From JAWKSY01 sp041402125 (GTDB lineage Bacteria; Planctomycetota; GCA-002687715; DRQF01), in the NCBI GenBank assembly GCA_041402125.1, contig JAWKSY010000006.1, positions 248,001-312,000 of the forward strand: DNA of 64,000 bases, in the 5' to 3' direction. The stretch's first letter is position 1; each line of letters opens with the position of its first letter. A program made the translations under genes and the position numbers. The notes under the pieces are model-generated. The model made no database searches and was not told the origin of the DNA. It worked only from the letters and a program-made list of their open reading frames with translations. Shown one piece after another: positions 17,768 to 27,897 of this stretch.

Positions 17768-17940
17768 ATGCAGCCGAGCTGCCTCGAGAACACCCGCGGA
17801 ACGCGCCTCGTCGCGATCCCGCGCGGCGCGACGATGACCGGGCGGTGGTCTCGCGATCTTGACGGAGAGCTCGCCGACCTCGACCTCTCCTTCGGGATCC
17901 AGTCGATCCGGCTGATGAGGATGGCAGAGGATCACCCAGC
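17768..17940 (+). pseudogene. Truncated duplicate of the galactose mutarotase N-terminus
   Basis: The frame from ATG 17768 reads CLENTRGTRLVAIPRGATMT...DLDGELADLDLSFG, which matches the N-terminus of the mutarotase at 18465 (LENSGGTRLVAIARGATIS...DRNGELADVVLGFD). DNA identity is also obvious over about 120 bases (GGAACGCGCCTCGTCGCGAT occurs in both). Similarity fades after about 50 codons, with only the EDHP/SDHP residues recognisable near 17935, and no catalytic residues are present. It is therefore a decayed partial copy lying about 700 bases upstream of the intact gene, with the BamE-like gene between them. Confidence 0.7.
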
Positions 17941-17951
17941 GTCTCGACGAG

Positions 17952-18251
17952 TCAGAATCCGTGTCCGCTCGCGTGATTGACGCGCCCACCTCCGAAGACG
18001 ACGGTGATCTCCGCATCGCCCTTTCTCCAGACCATCGTCTTGAATGGCCCCGTCGGTACCGCCGGTCCGAAGTTCACGTTCTGCGCCCCCGTCGAGACGT
18101 CGTCGGGCGATCCGAGAATGTCCTCGACCTCCGAAACCGACATCCCGACCTGGATCCGGTCGAGATTCTCCTGCGTCACGCGCCCACCACACGAGACGAG
18201 CAGGAACAGGGCGGCCACAGCGATCCCGCGCATGAGTCGATCCACGAACAT
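17952..18251 (-). CDS. SmpA/OmlA (BamE)-domain lipoprotein
   Basis: A 99-residue protein. The ATG at 18251 has an excellent GAGGAAGGTGAAGTC ribosome region. A lipoprotein signal (AVAALFLLVSC, lipobox LVSC) is followed by the SmpA/OmlA signature VTQENLDRIQVGMSVSEVEDILGSP, where the GMSxxEVxxILG segment is the family hallmark. The C-terminus MVWRKGDAEITVVFGGGRV supplies the expected final beta-strands. BamE itself is a small accessory lipoprotein of outer-membrane assembly, but short stand-alone members are widespread and many have other roles, so the gene name is not transferred. Confidence 0.8.
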   Translation of the reverse strand: MFVDRLMRGIAVAALFLLVSCGGRVTQENLDRIQVGMSVSEVEDILGSPDDVSTGAQNVNFGPAVPTGPFKTMVWRKGDAEITVVFGGGRVNHASGHGF

Positions 18252-18464
18252 GACTTCACCTTCCTCTTGGACGAACTTGCACTCTCCGGTCCGACCGGCG
18301 CTGCCCGCCGCGCTTCCTCGATCAAGACGGGGCGTCGCCGAATCCCTTCGCAGGCGGAAAGGTGTCGGACCTCTGAATGCAATCGACCCTACCCGACTTC
18401 GCACGAAAGGGCATCATCAGGGAGCGAGAACCGAACGAAACGGGCGCACGCTCACGGCGGGGAG

Positions 18465-19472
18465 ATGGAATTGAGGAGTCTGACCCTCGAGAACTCCGGG
18501 GGAACGCGCCTCGTCGCGATCGCGCGAGGGGCCACGATCAGCAAGCTCTGGTTCCGCGACCGGAACGGGGAGCTCGCCGACGTGGTGCTCGGCTTCGATT
18601 CGCCGGCGGAGTACGAGAGCGACCATCCCTACTTCGGGGCCATCGTCGGGCGCGGTGCGAACCGCATCGCGCGGGGGCGCTTCGAGCTCGACGGGCGGGA
18701 GTATTCTCTCGCCGCGAACGACGGGGCCCACCACCTCCACGGGGGCCGGGTCGGCTTCGACAAGCACGACTGGGAGTCGAGGACGCTCACGGGGCAGGAG
18801 GGGGCGGCTCTGGAGTTCCGGCGCGTCTCGCCCGACGGCGAGGAGGGCTACCCCGGTCGCCTGGAGTGTCTCGTCCGTTACTCGCTGTCGGACGACGACG
18901 TCCTCCGCGTCGAGATGACGGCGACGACCGACGCGCCGACGATCGTGAATCTCGCCCAGCACACGTACTGGAACCTCGGCGGACACGGGAGCGGATCGGT
19001 GGCCGGCCATCTCCTGCGGTTCGCCGCCGACCGCTACGTCCCCGTCGGTCCCGATCTCATCCCGACCGGCGAGATCGTCCCCGTCGCGGGCACGCCCTTC
19101 GACTTCCGGACGGCGCGATCGATCGGGTCGGGCCTCGAGGACCCGAGGCTCCCCGGGGGCTACGATCACTCCTTCGAGATCGCGGGCGAACCCGGGCGCC
19201 TGCGCCCCGTCTGCGAGGTCCTCGAGCCCCGGAGCGGACGGAGGCTCGAGCTCCGGAGCGATCAGCCGGGCTGCCAGTTCTACTCGGGGAACTTCCTCGA
19301 CGGGACGATCCGGGGGAAGGGCGGCGGTCGCTACGCGCGCCACCAGGGTTTCTGCCTCGAGACCCAGAGCCATCCGGACGCGATCCACCGTCCGGAGTGG
19401 GCGAGCCCCGTCCTCCGACCCGGTGAGACCTACCGCCACCGGATGGAGATCCGCCTCTCCGTCGCGAGGTGA
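18465..19472 (+). CDS. galM: Galactose mutarotase / aldose 1-epimerase
   Basis: A 335-residue protein, the normal length for GalM. It interconverts alpha and beta anomers of aldohexoses in the cytoplasm, feeding the Leloir pathway. The family motifs are all visible: HHLHGGRVGFDKHDW (H89-H92 region, substrate binding), the catalytic base region NLAQHTYWNL with H166, and the catalytic glutamate E299 in CLETQSHPDAIH. The ATG at 18465 is preceded by GGCGGGGAG at close spacing. Longer in-frame extensions upstream run antisense through the BamE-like gene and are not protein-like. A degenerate copy of its first about 50 codons lies at 17768. Confidence 0.93.
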   Translation: MELRSLTLENSGGTRLVAIARGATISKLWFRDRNGELADVVLGFDSPAEYESDHPYFGAIVGRGANRIARGRFELDGREYSLAANDGAHHLHGGRVGFDKHDWESRTLTGQEGAALEFRRVSPDGEEGYPGRLECLVRYSLSDDDVLRVEMTATTDAPTIVNLAQHTYWNLGGHGSGSVAGHLLRFAADRYVPVGPDLIPTGEIVPVAGTPFDFRTARSIGSGLEDPRLPGGYDHSFEIAGEPGRLRPVCEVLEPRSGRRLELRSDQPGCQFYSGNFLDGTIRGKGGGRYARHQGFCLETQSHPDAIHRPEWASPVLRPGETYRHRMEIRLSVAR

Positions 19473-19665
19473 CCCGACGGCCGAGGGGCGTCCGGGTCCC
19501 TACGGGTCAACCCGCATGACGTCGGGGAGCTCGACCCGGCCTGCGCATTCGTGATGGATTTCTGCGCAAGAACGCATCACGGAACGGGCCGGGCGCTTTC
19601 ATAGCATTCCGGTCGACGTCGCCCGGTTTCCTCCGGGCGCGCCCCCTCGGTGAGGAATCCGACGC

Positions 19666-22600
19666 ATGGTTCGTTCGGTCGCATCGGCACTCGTGATCGC
19701 GCTCGTCTCCCTCCTCGTCGCGTCGCCCCTCGGCGCGCAGGCCCCGAAGACGGTCTACTGGCCGGCCGAGTTCTCGGCCTACCCCGAGGTGAGCCTGACC
19801 CGCTCGGCGCAGTCGGCGAACTTCATCGTCGTCTGGGGCACGCTCTCGGGCACGAACCCGATGGCGGGGCCTTCGGGCATCCAGTTCGATCCGCAGTCGA
19901 TCCTCACCCAGCTCGAGTCGGTCTACGCGACCTACATCGGTAGCCTGGGCTTCCTCGACGACACGGTCGGCAACCTGAGCCAGTTCAAGATCATCGTCGT
20001 CATGAACGACACCTGGTCGGCCTCCCCCTGGACGGGATGGGCTTTCGGCTCTTCCTACGACGGCGTGATCGGCGCGATGTGGGTCCACCCGGGCGCGACG
20101 CTTCCGAACAGCTGGGTCCTCGCCCACGAGTTCGCGCACAGCCTCCAGGCGCAGGCGGCGATCGACCACCCCGGCAACGGCTTCATCAACTACGAGCCCG
20201 CCGGCTTCGTCTGGGAGGCGCACGCCCAGTTCATGGCGGAGCACCACTTCCCCACCCTGCTCGAGGCGACCGACTTCATCCGCTTCTTCAACACCCAGCA
20301 CTTCCACTGGAGCTCGACGCGCCACCACTACGGCGCGACGCTCTTCCTCCGGCAGATCGAGGACGAGCTGGGGATCCAGACCGTGAACGACCTCTGGCGG
20401 ATGTCGATCGCCGGCTCCGAGCACCCGATGACGACGCTCAAGCGGATCACCGGCATGACGCAGGCCCAGCTCGGCGATCTCGTCGGACGCTACGCTCGCA
20501 AGAACGTCAACTTCGACTACGGCAACGGCGCCGAGATGCGCCACACGGTCCAGAACGAGCTCGATCGCCACCTGATCGCACGGCGCTTCACGAACCTCGT
20601 GCCGATGCACGGGCAGGAGGGCGCCTTCAAGGTGCCCTACTACATGGCGCCGCAGGACTACGGCTACAACATCGTGCGCCTCGAGGCCGAACCGGGCGCG
20701 CGTTCGATTCATCTCACCTTCCACGGCAAGAAGAACGCTCCCGCCGGCGGGGCCGGATATCGCTTCAGCTTCGTCGCGGTATCCGCGGGGGTCGCACGTT
20801 ACGGCGCGCTCCACTCCGCCGCGGGCGGGCAGGAGGTGGACGTCGACTTCTCGTTCCGGCCGGGCGAGGAGCTCTACCTCGTCGTCGCGGCGGCGCCGGC
20901 CGTCCACCATGATTACGTCTGGGAACCGGGCTGGCCGAAGATCTACCGCTACCCCTGGGAGATCCGCCTCGCCGGGGCCCGTCCCGTCGTCGACAATCAC
21001 GCCGGCATCTCGGGAGCGTCCCACGCGAACGGCGGGGGCTTCGTCGCCTCGACCGCGAGCGTCGCTCCGACCGTCTTCGTCGGCCCGCACGCCCAGGTCC
21101 TCGGCAACGCGAACGTGACGGGCAACGTCCGGATCGAGGACGAGGCCACCGTCTCCCACTCGGCCTCGCTCTCGGGCAACGTGATCCTGCGCGACGCGGC
21201 CTTCACGGCCTGGTCCACGTTGAGCGGCAACGCGATCCTCGAGGAGTCGGCCTACGCCTTCGGGACGATGGGCGGAACCTACTCGGGCGGCGGCGACACC
21301 GAGGGCGACGGAGGCTGCGTGGCCGGCATCTACCGTCAGGTCGCGCATCCGAACAACGGCCGCAGTCCCTGCGACGGCCTGACGAACCATCCGGCCGACG
21401 TCGACGTGAATCCGGCCTTCCCTGAGCACGTCTTCTCCCCGCGGCCGACGAGCGGTCTCGTCACCGTCGCGAACGGCGAGGACCTCGCCGCGCTGGCGAC
21501 CGCCTCGACCTCGTTCGCGTCGAGCTTCTTTCCCGTCACCAACGTGAACGACGGCTTCCACCCCGCGAGCTCGACCGACATCACCCAGGGCGCCTACGCG
21601 AACTTCTCCGGCCCGCTCGGGGGCTGGAACTGGGTCCGCTACGACTGGAACTCGCCGGTGGAGATCGACTCCCTCGACGTCTACTGGTGGCACAACGGGA
21701 CCGGGATCCGGCGTCCGCGCGACGCCTTCGTCGAGTATCTCGACGGCGGGACCTGGGTGAGCCTCGGAAGCGTCGGCAATGCCGCCAACGACTGGAACAC
21801 GGTCCCGATGTCCGTCACCACGCGGGCGCTCCGGATCTCGATGATGAGCCACACGACGACGGGCATCATCGAGTGGCGCGTGCACGGCCGCCGCATCGCG
21901 CCCGACTCCATCGCGCCGACCGCGCCGACCGGAGTCGTCGCGACCGCGGGGAACGGGCAGGTGGCGCTCGACTGGGCCGACAACCCGGAGGCGGATCTCT
22001 TCCACTACTCCGTCCTCCGCGCCCCCGCCGGCACGAACGCCTTCGTGCACCTGGCCGGCCCCCTCGCGGCCAGCGCGTTCGTCGATGCGCAGGTCGTGAA
22101 CGGGACGAGCTACGACTACGTCGTCGTCGCCCATGATCTCGCACGGAATGCCTCGCCGGCCTCGACCCTGGTCACCGCGACGCCGCTCGCGAACGGACCC
22201 GAGCCCCTCGTGGCCCTCTACCGATTCGAGGGCACGCTCCTCGACGGCGCGGGCTCTCACCACGCCTCGGCCACCGGTTCGGTCAACTACGTCGCCGGCC
22301 GCGTCGGTCAGGCGCTCGGCTTCAATGGAAGCTCCACCTGGCTCGCCCTTCCCGCGGGTTCGGCGACCCTGAACGACCTCACCGTCGCGACCTGGGTCCG
22401 CTGGGACGGCGGCGGCGCCTGGCAGCGCATCTTCGACTTCGGCAACAACACGAATCAGTACGCCTTCCTCTCTCCCAGCTCGGGCAACGGAAAGCTGCGA
22501 TTCGCCATCACGACCGGCGGCCCCGGCGGCGAGCAGGGACTGGAGACGGCGCCGCTCGTCGTGGGGGTCTGGACGCACGTCGCGGTGACGCTCTCCGGCA

Positions 22601-22809
22601 ACACCGGAACGCTCTACGTGAACGGTCAGGTCGCGAGCCAGGCGACCATCACGCTCGACCCGGCGGCCTTCTCTCCCGCCAACCTCTACCTCGGGAAGAG
22701 CCAGTGGCCGGATCCGCTCCTGAAGGGCCGGCTCGACGACTTCCGCCTCTACGATCACGCGCTCTCGGCGGCCGAGATCCTCGACCTCAGCCTTCCCCGC
22801 TGGAAGTGA
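19666..22809 (+). CDS. Large secreted DUF6055-type protein with HExxH, beta-helix repeats, F5/8-like, FN3 and LamG domains
   Basis: A 1047-residue protein with a signal peptide (ASALVIALVSLLVASPLGAQ). Residues about 30-330 resemble DUF6055 and the N-terminal part of Svx/AvrXca-like proteins. HEFAHSLQ at 154-161 is a zinc-peptidase HExxH motif, with a downstream glutamate-rich helix (FVWEAHAQFMAEHHF). Residues about 450-540 have a short-period hexapeptide-like repeat (VFVGPHAQVLGNANVTGNVRI), probably a left-handed beta-helix. A galactose-binding-like module (around DWNSPVEIDSLDVYWW), an FN3 module (APTGVVATAGNGQVALDWADN) and a C-terminal LamG/concanavalin-like domain (WVRWDGGGAWQRIFDFGNNT...DDFRLYDHALSAAEI) follow. 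This suggests an extracellular metalloprotease with several glycan-binding modules. Protease activity is inferred from the motif only. Confidence 0.85.
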   Translation: MVRSVASALVIALVSLLVASPLGAQAPKTVYWPAEFSAYPEVSLTRSAQSANFIVVWGTLSGTNPMAGPSGIQFDPQSILTQLESVYATYIGSLGFLDDTVGNLSQFKIIVVMNDTWSASPWTGWAFGSSYDGVIGAMWVHPGATLPNSWVLAHEFAHSLQAQAAIDHPGNGFINYEPAGFVWEAHAQFMAEHHFPTLLEATDFIRFFNTQHFHWSSTRHHYGATLFLRQIEDELGIQTVNDLWRMSIAGSEHPMTTLKRITGMTQAQLGDLVGRYARKNVNFDYGNGAEMRHTVQNELDRHLIARRFTNLVPMHGQEGAFKVPYYMAPQDYGYNIVRLEAEPGARSIHLTFHGKKNAPAGGAGYRFSFVAVSAGVARYGALHSAAGGQEVDVDFSFRPGEELYLVVAAAPAVHHDYVWEPGWPKIYRYPWEIRLAGARPVVDNHAGISGASHANGGGFVASTASVAPTVFVGPHAQVLGNANVTGNVRIEDEATVSHSASLSGNVILRDAAFTAWSTLSGNAILEESAYAFGTMGGTYSGGGDTEGDGGCVAGIYRQVAHPNNGRSPCDGLTNHPADVDVNPAFPEHVFSPRPTSGLVTVANGEDLAALATASTSFASSFFPVTNVNDGFHPASSTDITQGAYANFSGPLGGWNWVRYDWNSPVEIDSLDVYWWHNGTGIRRPRDAFVEYLDGGTWVSLGSVGNAANDWNTVPMSVTTRALRISMMSHTTTGIIEWRVHGRRIAPDSIAPTAPTGVVATAGNGQVALDWADNPEADLFHYSVLRAPAGTNAFVHLAGPLAASAFVDAQVVNGTSYDYVVVAHDLARNASPASTLVTATPLANGPEPLVALYRFEGTLLDGAGSHHASATGSVNYVAGRVGQALGFNGSSTWLALPAGSATLNDLTVATWVRWDGGGAWQRIFDFGNNTNQYAFLSPSSGNGKLRFAITTGGPGGEQGLETAPLVVGVWTHVAVTLSGNTGTLYVNGQVASQATITLDPAAFSPANLYLGKSQWPDPLLKGRLDDFRLYDHALSAAEILDLSLPRWK

Positions 22810-22830
22810 AGCGCGACGCCGGCGAGGCCG

Positions 22831-23853
22831 TCAGCTTCCGAGACGGAGCAGTCGGCGCCAGAGTCCGTTCGACGCGGCGCGTCGCTCGAGGCGCGCGCGC
22901 TGGCGAGCGAGTTCCTCCGCCACCGCCTCCGCGCTCGCGGGTCGGCGCCCGGGATCGGCGGAGAGCAGCCGGGCGACGAGCGCGGCGAGAGCGCGCGGGA
23001 TCGCGGGGCGACCGCGCCTGAGATCGGGCGCGACGCTGGTCCGCATCCGCTCCTGGAGGCGCGCGCGGGTCGCCGCATGGTGGGGTCGCGCGAGGGAGAG
23101 CGATTCGAAGAGGAGGACGCCGAGGGACCAGAGGTCGGACCTCGCGTCGGGGGCCGTCGCTCCCGCCCCCGAACGCTCGGGGGCGAGGTGGCCGCCGTCT
23201 CCGGACCGCCCGCGGTCGCCGGCGGGATCGAGACAGTCCGCGACACCCCAGTCCGTCAGCACCGGTCGTCCGTCCGGGCGGATGATGATGTTCTGCGGAC
23301 GCAGATCCCCGTGGACGAGACCGGCCCGATGACCCGCGGCCAGCGCCCGGGCGATCTCCTCCGCGAGACCGAGCAGACGTCCGAGGGCCGCGATCCGTTG
23401 GCGGGGGTCGACGCCGATCCTTGGCCGGGCGCGACGCCCGGCCGGGCGCAACCCGAGTTCGAGGAAGGGGCAGACGTGCCCCCCCGCCTCCCGCCCTCTC
23501 GCCCAGGCGATACGATCCGCGAGCGACTGGCCCTCGATCAGGGGCATCGCGGTCCAGTTCACGCCGCCGGAGACCTCGGCCGAGCGGCCGACGCAGATGC
23601 GGTCCTCTCCGAGTCCGGAGAGAGCGCGTTCCACGGCCCTCCGGGCCTCGATCTGATCGGGGCTCAAGCGGAGCCGCCGGCGAAACACCTTGAGCGCCCG
23701 GACGGAACCGTCGGTGAGATCACGGGCGCGGTGGACCGTCGCCGTGCGCCCCCGTCCGATCTCCCCGAGGATCTCGAACCCCGGGATGTCGACGGCACCG
23801 CCCTTCGCGCCCGTCGCGTCTCGCGTCGGCGAGTCCGAGGCCGATCGCGTCAC
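22831..23853 (-). CDS. Soluble Hanks-type Ser/Thr kinase with atypical HGD and DWG motifs (third gene of kinase operon)
   Basis: A 340-residue protein. The GTG start at 23853 overlaps the stop of the middle kinase as GTGA. It contains a kinase domain from about residue 24: glycine loop GRGRTA (33-38), lysine K55 in RALKVF, catalytic loop LVHGDLRPQNIII (D183, N188), Mg loop TDWGVAD (D201) and HLAPER in place of the usual SPE/APE block. All four catalytic residues are kept, but the HRD arginine is glycine and DFG is DWG, so it is a non-RD kinase and activation-loop control should differ from its neighbours. There is no transmembrane helix and no TPR tail. It is probably cytoplasmic and co-translated with the two larger kinases. 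Confidence 0.85.
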   Translation of the reverse strand: MTRSASDSPTRDATGAKGGAVDIPGFEILGEIGRGRTATVHRARDLTDGSVRALKVFRRRLRLSPDQIEARRAVERALSGLGEDRICVGRSAEVSGGVNWTAMPLIEGQSLADRIAWARGREAGGHVCPFLELGLRPAGRRARPRIGVDPRQRIAALGRLLGLAEEIARALAAGHRAGLVHGDLRPQNIIIRPDGRPVLTDWGVADCLDPAGDRGRSGDGGHLAPERSGAGATAPDARSDLWSLGVLLFESLSLARPHHAATRARLQERMRTSVAPDLRRGRPAIPRALAALVARLLSADPGRRPASAEAVAEELARQRARLERRAASNGLWRRLLRLGS

Positions 23854-26800
23854 CGCTCTCTCGCTCTCTCGGCGGCCGCCCGGTATCGCGCGAGCAGCTC
23901 TCGCGCGTGCTCGAAGGTGTAGGCCCCGGAGTCCTTTCCCGCCATCAGGGTGAGGATCTCCTCCTGGACGGAGGCCGCCGCGTCGGGATGACCCGCCGCG
24001 AACTCCGCGACGGCCAGCGTGTCGAGGATCGTCGCCGAACGACGGCCGCTTCGCCTCGACGGCCCGACGCGCGAGCGCGCGGCCTTCGGTGGATCGTGCA
24101 GGAGAGGATCGCTTGCCGGGATCGACGCGCAGCCAGGCGGCTCCGTTCAGGGCGTCGGCGTTCTCCGGATCGACGAGAAGCAGGATCCGGTACTGCTGGA
24201 GGGCGATGCGACGATCATCGCTCTGGACGGAGCTTCGCGCCAGCCGGCGCTGCAAGGCCACGAAGTCGCGGTCGCGATCCTCCGGCGAGAGGTCGCGCTG
24301 CCGCTCCACGGCGCTTCGGAGCGAGGACGCGAACTCGGCGACGCCGTCGTCGTCCTCGTGGTCCTCGATCGCCGCCAGCGCCTCGTCGAAGCGTCCGCGC
24401 CGGGCGAGATCCCGCACGGCGTGCGACAGGACCTTCACCAGGGTATTCGCCGCCAGGCGGATCTCCGTCGTGCCCACCGCCCGGGCGAGCTCCGGGAGCG
24501 CACGCGCCGCCTCGAGTCCCTCGCCGGGGCGGCCGAGCTCGATGAGCGACTCGACACGGGCCAGCCGCACCTCGAAGCGGTCCGGCCCCAGACGGATCAA
24601 CTCGTCGGCCGTCGCGAGCGTCTCCTCGCTGCGTCCCGTCAGCCAGAGCGCGACGAGATACTGACGGAGGACGGGCCGGTCTCCGGGCCATCGCTCGAGG
24701 AAGGTGCGACAGCGCTCCCGGACCTCGAGACCGAGACCGTTGAGCTGGAGCGAGCGGATGAGATTCCGGGCGTGCTCGGCATCGTCGGGAGCGAGCCGGC
24801 TCGCCTCCCGGAAGGGCGCGAGCGCCTCCTCCGGTCGACGCAGGACGGAGAGCACGACACCCCGGCTCCTCCAGGCGTGGGCGTCCCCGGGCTTCATCTC
24901 GACGATGCGGGCCGTGATCGGCAGCGCCTCCTCCGCCCGTCCGGCCGAGCACAGGACGCGGACCAGATCGACCGCGGCGGGAACGTCGAGCGGGTCGATC
25001 CCGACCGCGCGACGCGCGGCCTCGATGCTCTCCTCGGCGCGCCCCTGACGCTCCCGCAGCGCGGCGAGATTCCTCCAGAAGAGGAGCCCGCTCTCCGCCC
25101 GTCCGCCCGACCAGGCGAGCACGCGCTCCGCGAGCGCCTCGTCGCCGAGAAGACCGGTCACGCCCAGCACGCTGCCGATGACGCGCGCGATGTCGCTTCG
25201 CGCGCAGAGATCGAGGCTCGAGGGCGCGAAGTCATCGAGGACCCGGGCGATGCCGGCCCGGGCCGCCTCCGGATGGCCGAGCTGCATCTCCGAGACGGCG
25301 ATGTCGAACCGGATCGTCGATCGTTCCGGCGCGAGTCGGGCCGCGGTCCGGAAGTCCTCGATCGCCTCCTCGAAGGCCTTCATTCCCCGACGGGCGTGCC
25401 CCAGCCGGACCCACCACGCGTACTCGTCGGGTCGCTCCGCGGCGATCGACCGGGCGATCTCGACCGCCTCCGGGTAGCGTTCCTGGGCCGTGTACCAGTC
25501 GCCCAGCACGCTTCGGACCTCGACGAGATCGGCGTCCATCTCGAGCGCGCGATCGAGGCAGACCTTCGCCTCCTCGAAGCGATCCCGCTTGATCAGGAGC
25601 AGGGCCTGATTCGAGTACGAACCGGCCGAGACGCGCGTCTCACCGTCGAGGACCCTCCCCTGGATCTCGATGGCCTCGTCGAGGCGTCCCGCGTCGCTGA
25701 GGAGCCGGGCGAGACCGCTGGTCGCCGTCGTGTTCTCCGGATCGGCGTCGACCACCTCACGAAGCACGGATTCGGCCTCGTCGCGGCGATCAAGCGCGAG
25801 CAGGGCGAGCCCCTCGCGCACCCGGGCGGCCGGCCGGTTCGACTCCGTCGAGGTCGCGACGGCCTTCCGAGCGACCTCGAGAGACTCCTCGCCTCGTCTC
25901 CGCGACTCGAGGAACTCCGAGAAGTAGATCAGCGTCAGCGCGCGTTCGGGCGAGAGCTCGATCGATCGACGGAAGGCCGCCTCGGCCGCGTCCGGATCGA
26001 CCTTCCTGAGGTTCAGGGCGCGGAGCTGCCACATGCTCGCGTTCTCGGGCCAGAGCGCCACGACCGCGTCCGCGAGGCTGGCGCCGAGACGTGAGTCCTC
26101 CGCGCGACCGACGATGACCCCGAGGACGGCGTGGTTGCTCCGACGAGCCCTGGGGCTCGCGAGGAGGGCGCGCTCGATCTTCCCGCGGGCTCGGGCTTCG
26201 AGCTCCCGCGATCGCTTCCGCCCGACGAACTGCGCGGTGGCCTGGATGTCGAGCAGGCCGTCGATGAACCACGACTGCGCATCGCGCGACGGCGTCTTCC
26301 GGGCGAGGAGCGCGTCGGCCTCCGCGTCGCGTCCGAGCGCCGTGAGCACCGTCGACTCGACGCGCAGGAGCCGATCGGGCTCCTCGAGGCGACTCCGGTT
26401 GCTCTCGATGATCTCGAGCGCGTCCGCGGGGCGCTCGAGGTAGAGCTCGCAGATCGCGATCCCGACCACGGCGTCGGTGACCTCCCGGTCGAGCGCGAGC
26501 GCGTCTCGGAAGTGCCCCCGGGCCTTCTCGTAGAACCCGCCGATGAGCGCGTAGTGCGCGTCCTCGAGGTGGGACTCGACCCGGTCGAGGAGGCGCGCCT
26601 CGCGCTGCTTCTCGATCTTGCCCCAGTTCGCGTAGAGGAATCCGCCGAGTCCCGTCACCAGCGTGAGACCCACGGCGAGCACGACGACGAGCGCCGCCTT
26701 CATCGGTCGGCGCTTCGACCAGCGCCAGGCGCGCCCGACGGGACCGACCGGTCGCGCCGCGATCGGGCGGTTCTCGCGCAGCGCGGCGAGGTCGTCCGCC

Positions 26801-27897
26801 AGCGCCTCCGCACTCAGGTAGCGACGATCCCGGTCCTTCTCGAGAGCGCAGTCGAGCACGATCTTGAGGTCCTTCGAGATCGCTCGATTGAATCGCCGGG
26901 GATCCGGCGCCTCCTTCGTCATGACCGCCTGGTAGAGCGCCTCGCGGGTCGGCGCCTCGATCGGTCGGCGGAGCGTGAGCGTCTCGTAGAGCGTGACGCC
27001 GAGCGAGTAGACGTCGCTCCGACCGTCGAGGACGATCCGCTGCGAGGCGATCTGCTCGGGCGACATGTAGGCGGGGGTGCCGAAGAGATCGCCGGTCATG
27101 GTGAGGATCTCGCCGTCCTCCGACTCGTCGCTGGCGAGTCCGAAGTCGAGCAGGACGGGTTCGCCGTCGGCCGAGATCATGATGTTCCCGGGCTTCACGT
27201 CCCGGTGGATACGCCCGCCTCGTGCGCCGCGTGCAGGGCCCGGGCGGCCTTCTCGAAGACGACGAGGATCGCGTCGAGCTGCGACTTCTCCATCGTCGGG
27301 ACGATCGAGGTCGGCCGTCGGCATCGCCGTGGCCTCCGACGCCGCGACCTCCGTCGTGAGATCGAGGAAGCTCGACGCCGTCTCGTCGAGGCCCAGACCG
27401 CGCGTCCGGGCGATGCGGTCCCCGAGCGACTCGCCCTTCACGAGGCGCATCGCGATGTAGGCGATGCCGCGCTCGATGCCGGCGTCGTGGACCGCGCAGA
27501 TGCCGGGATGCTCGAGCCGCGCCGCGACCGCCGCCTCGCGCCGGAAGCGGGCGAGCGGCCGTTCTGCGCCGGGGCCGAGACCGGTCATGATCTTGAGGGC
27601 GACGGTGCGTCCGAGTCGCGTGTCCACCGCCCGGTGGACCCTCCCCTGCCCGCCGCGGCCGATCTCCTCCTCGAGGACGTAGGGCCCGAGCCGCCGGACC
27701 TCGTCCGGGGACCCGGTGGCCTCCTCACCCGTGGAGAGTTCGAGCAGCTCGCGCGCCACGGCCTCCTCGTGATCGGGCCAGAGCCGCAGGTACTCGAGCA
27801 GGGATCGTTCCTCCCCCTCGGCCCGATCGGACCAGTAGCGCTCCTGGAAGGCCAGGACGACGCGCTCGCGATCCTCGCTGCGCGTGAGGCCGCTCAT
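23850..27897 (-). CDS. Ser/Thr kinase with membrane anchor and TPR repeats (second gene of kinase operon; three apparent indels)
   Basis: About 1349 codons. The ATG at 27897 overlaps the stop of the first kinase as ATGA. A short N-terminal module (LAFQERYWSDRAEGEERSLL) precedes the kinase domain: GRGGQG, VALKIM, IHRDVKPGN, DFGLASDES, GTPAYMSPEQ. There is one transmembrane helix (VVVLAVGLTLVTGLGGFLYA, about 400-421) and then a long TPR array. Three single-base indels are inferred. Two near 27315 and 27212 cancel out but scramble about 33 residues before the HRD motif. A third near 24050 moves the C-terminus (ATILDTLAVAEFAAGHPDAA) to another frame. Only that frame ends in the TGA at 23850 that overlaps the next gene and matches the tail of the first kinase, so the long read-through into the third kinase is an artefact of the indel. 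Confidence 0.75.

Noticed and set aside
19507..22758. Leftward 1083-codon open frame antisense to the DUF6055 protein gene
   Set aside because: Composition is Arg/Gly/Val-rich with no domain and it mirrors the codon structure of the sense gene; a high-GC shadow.
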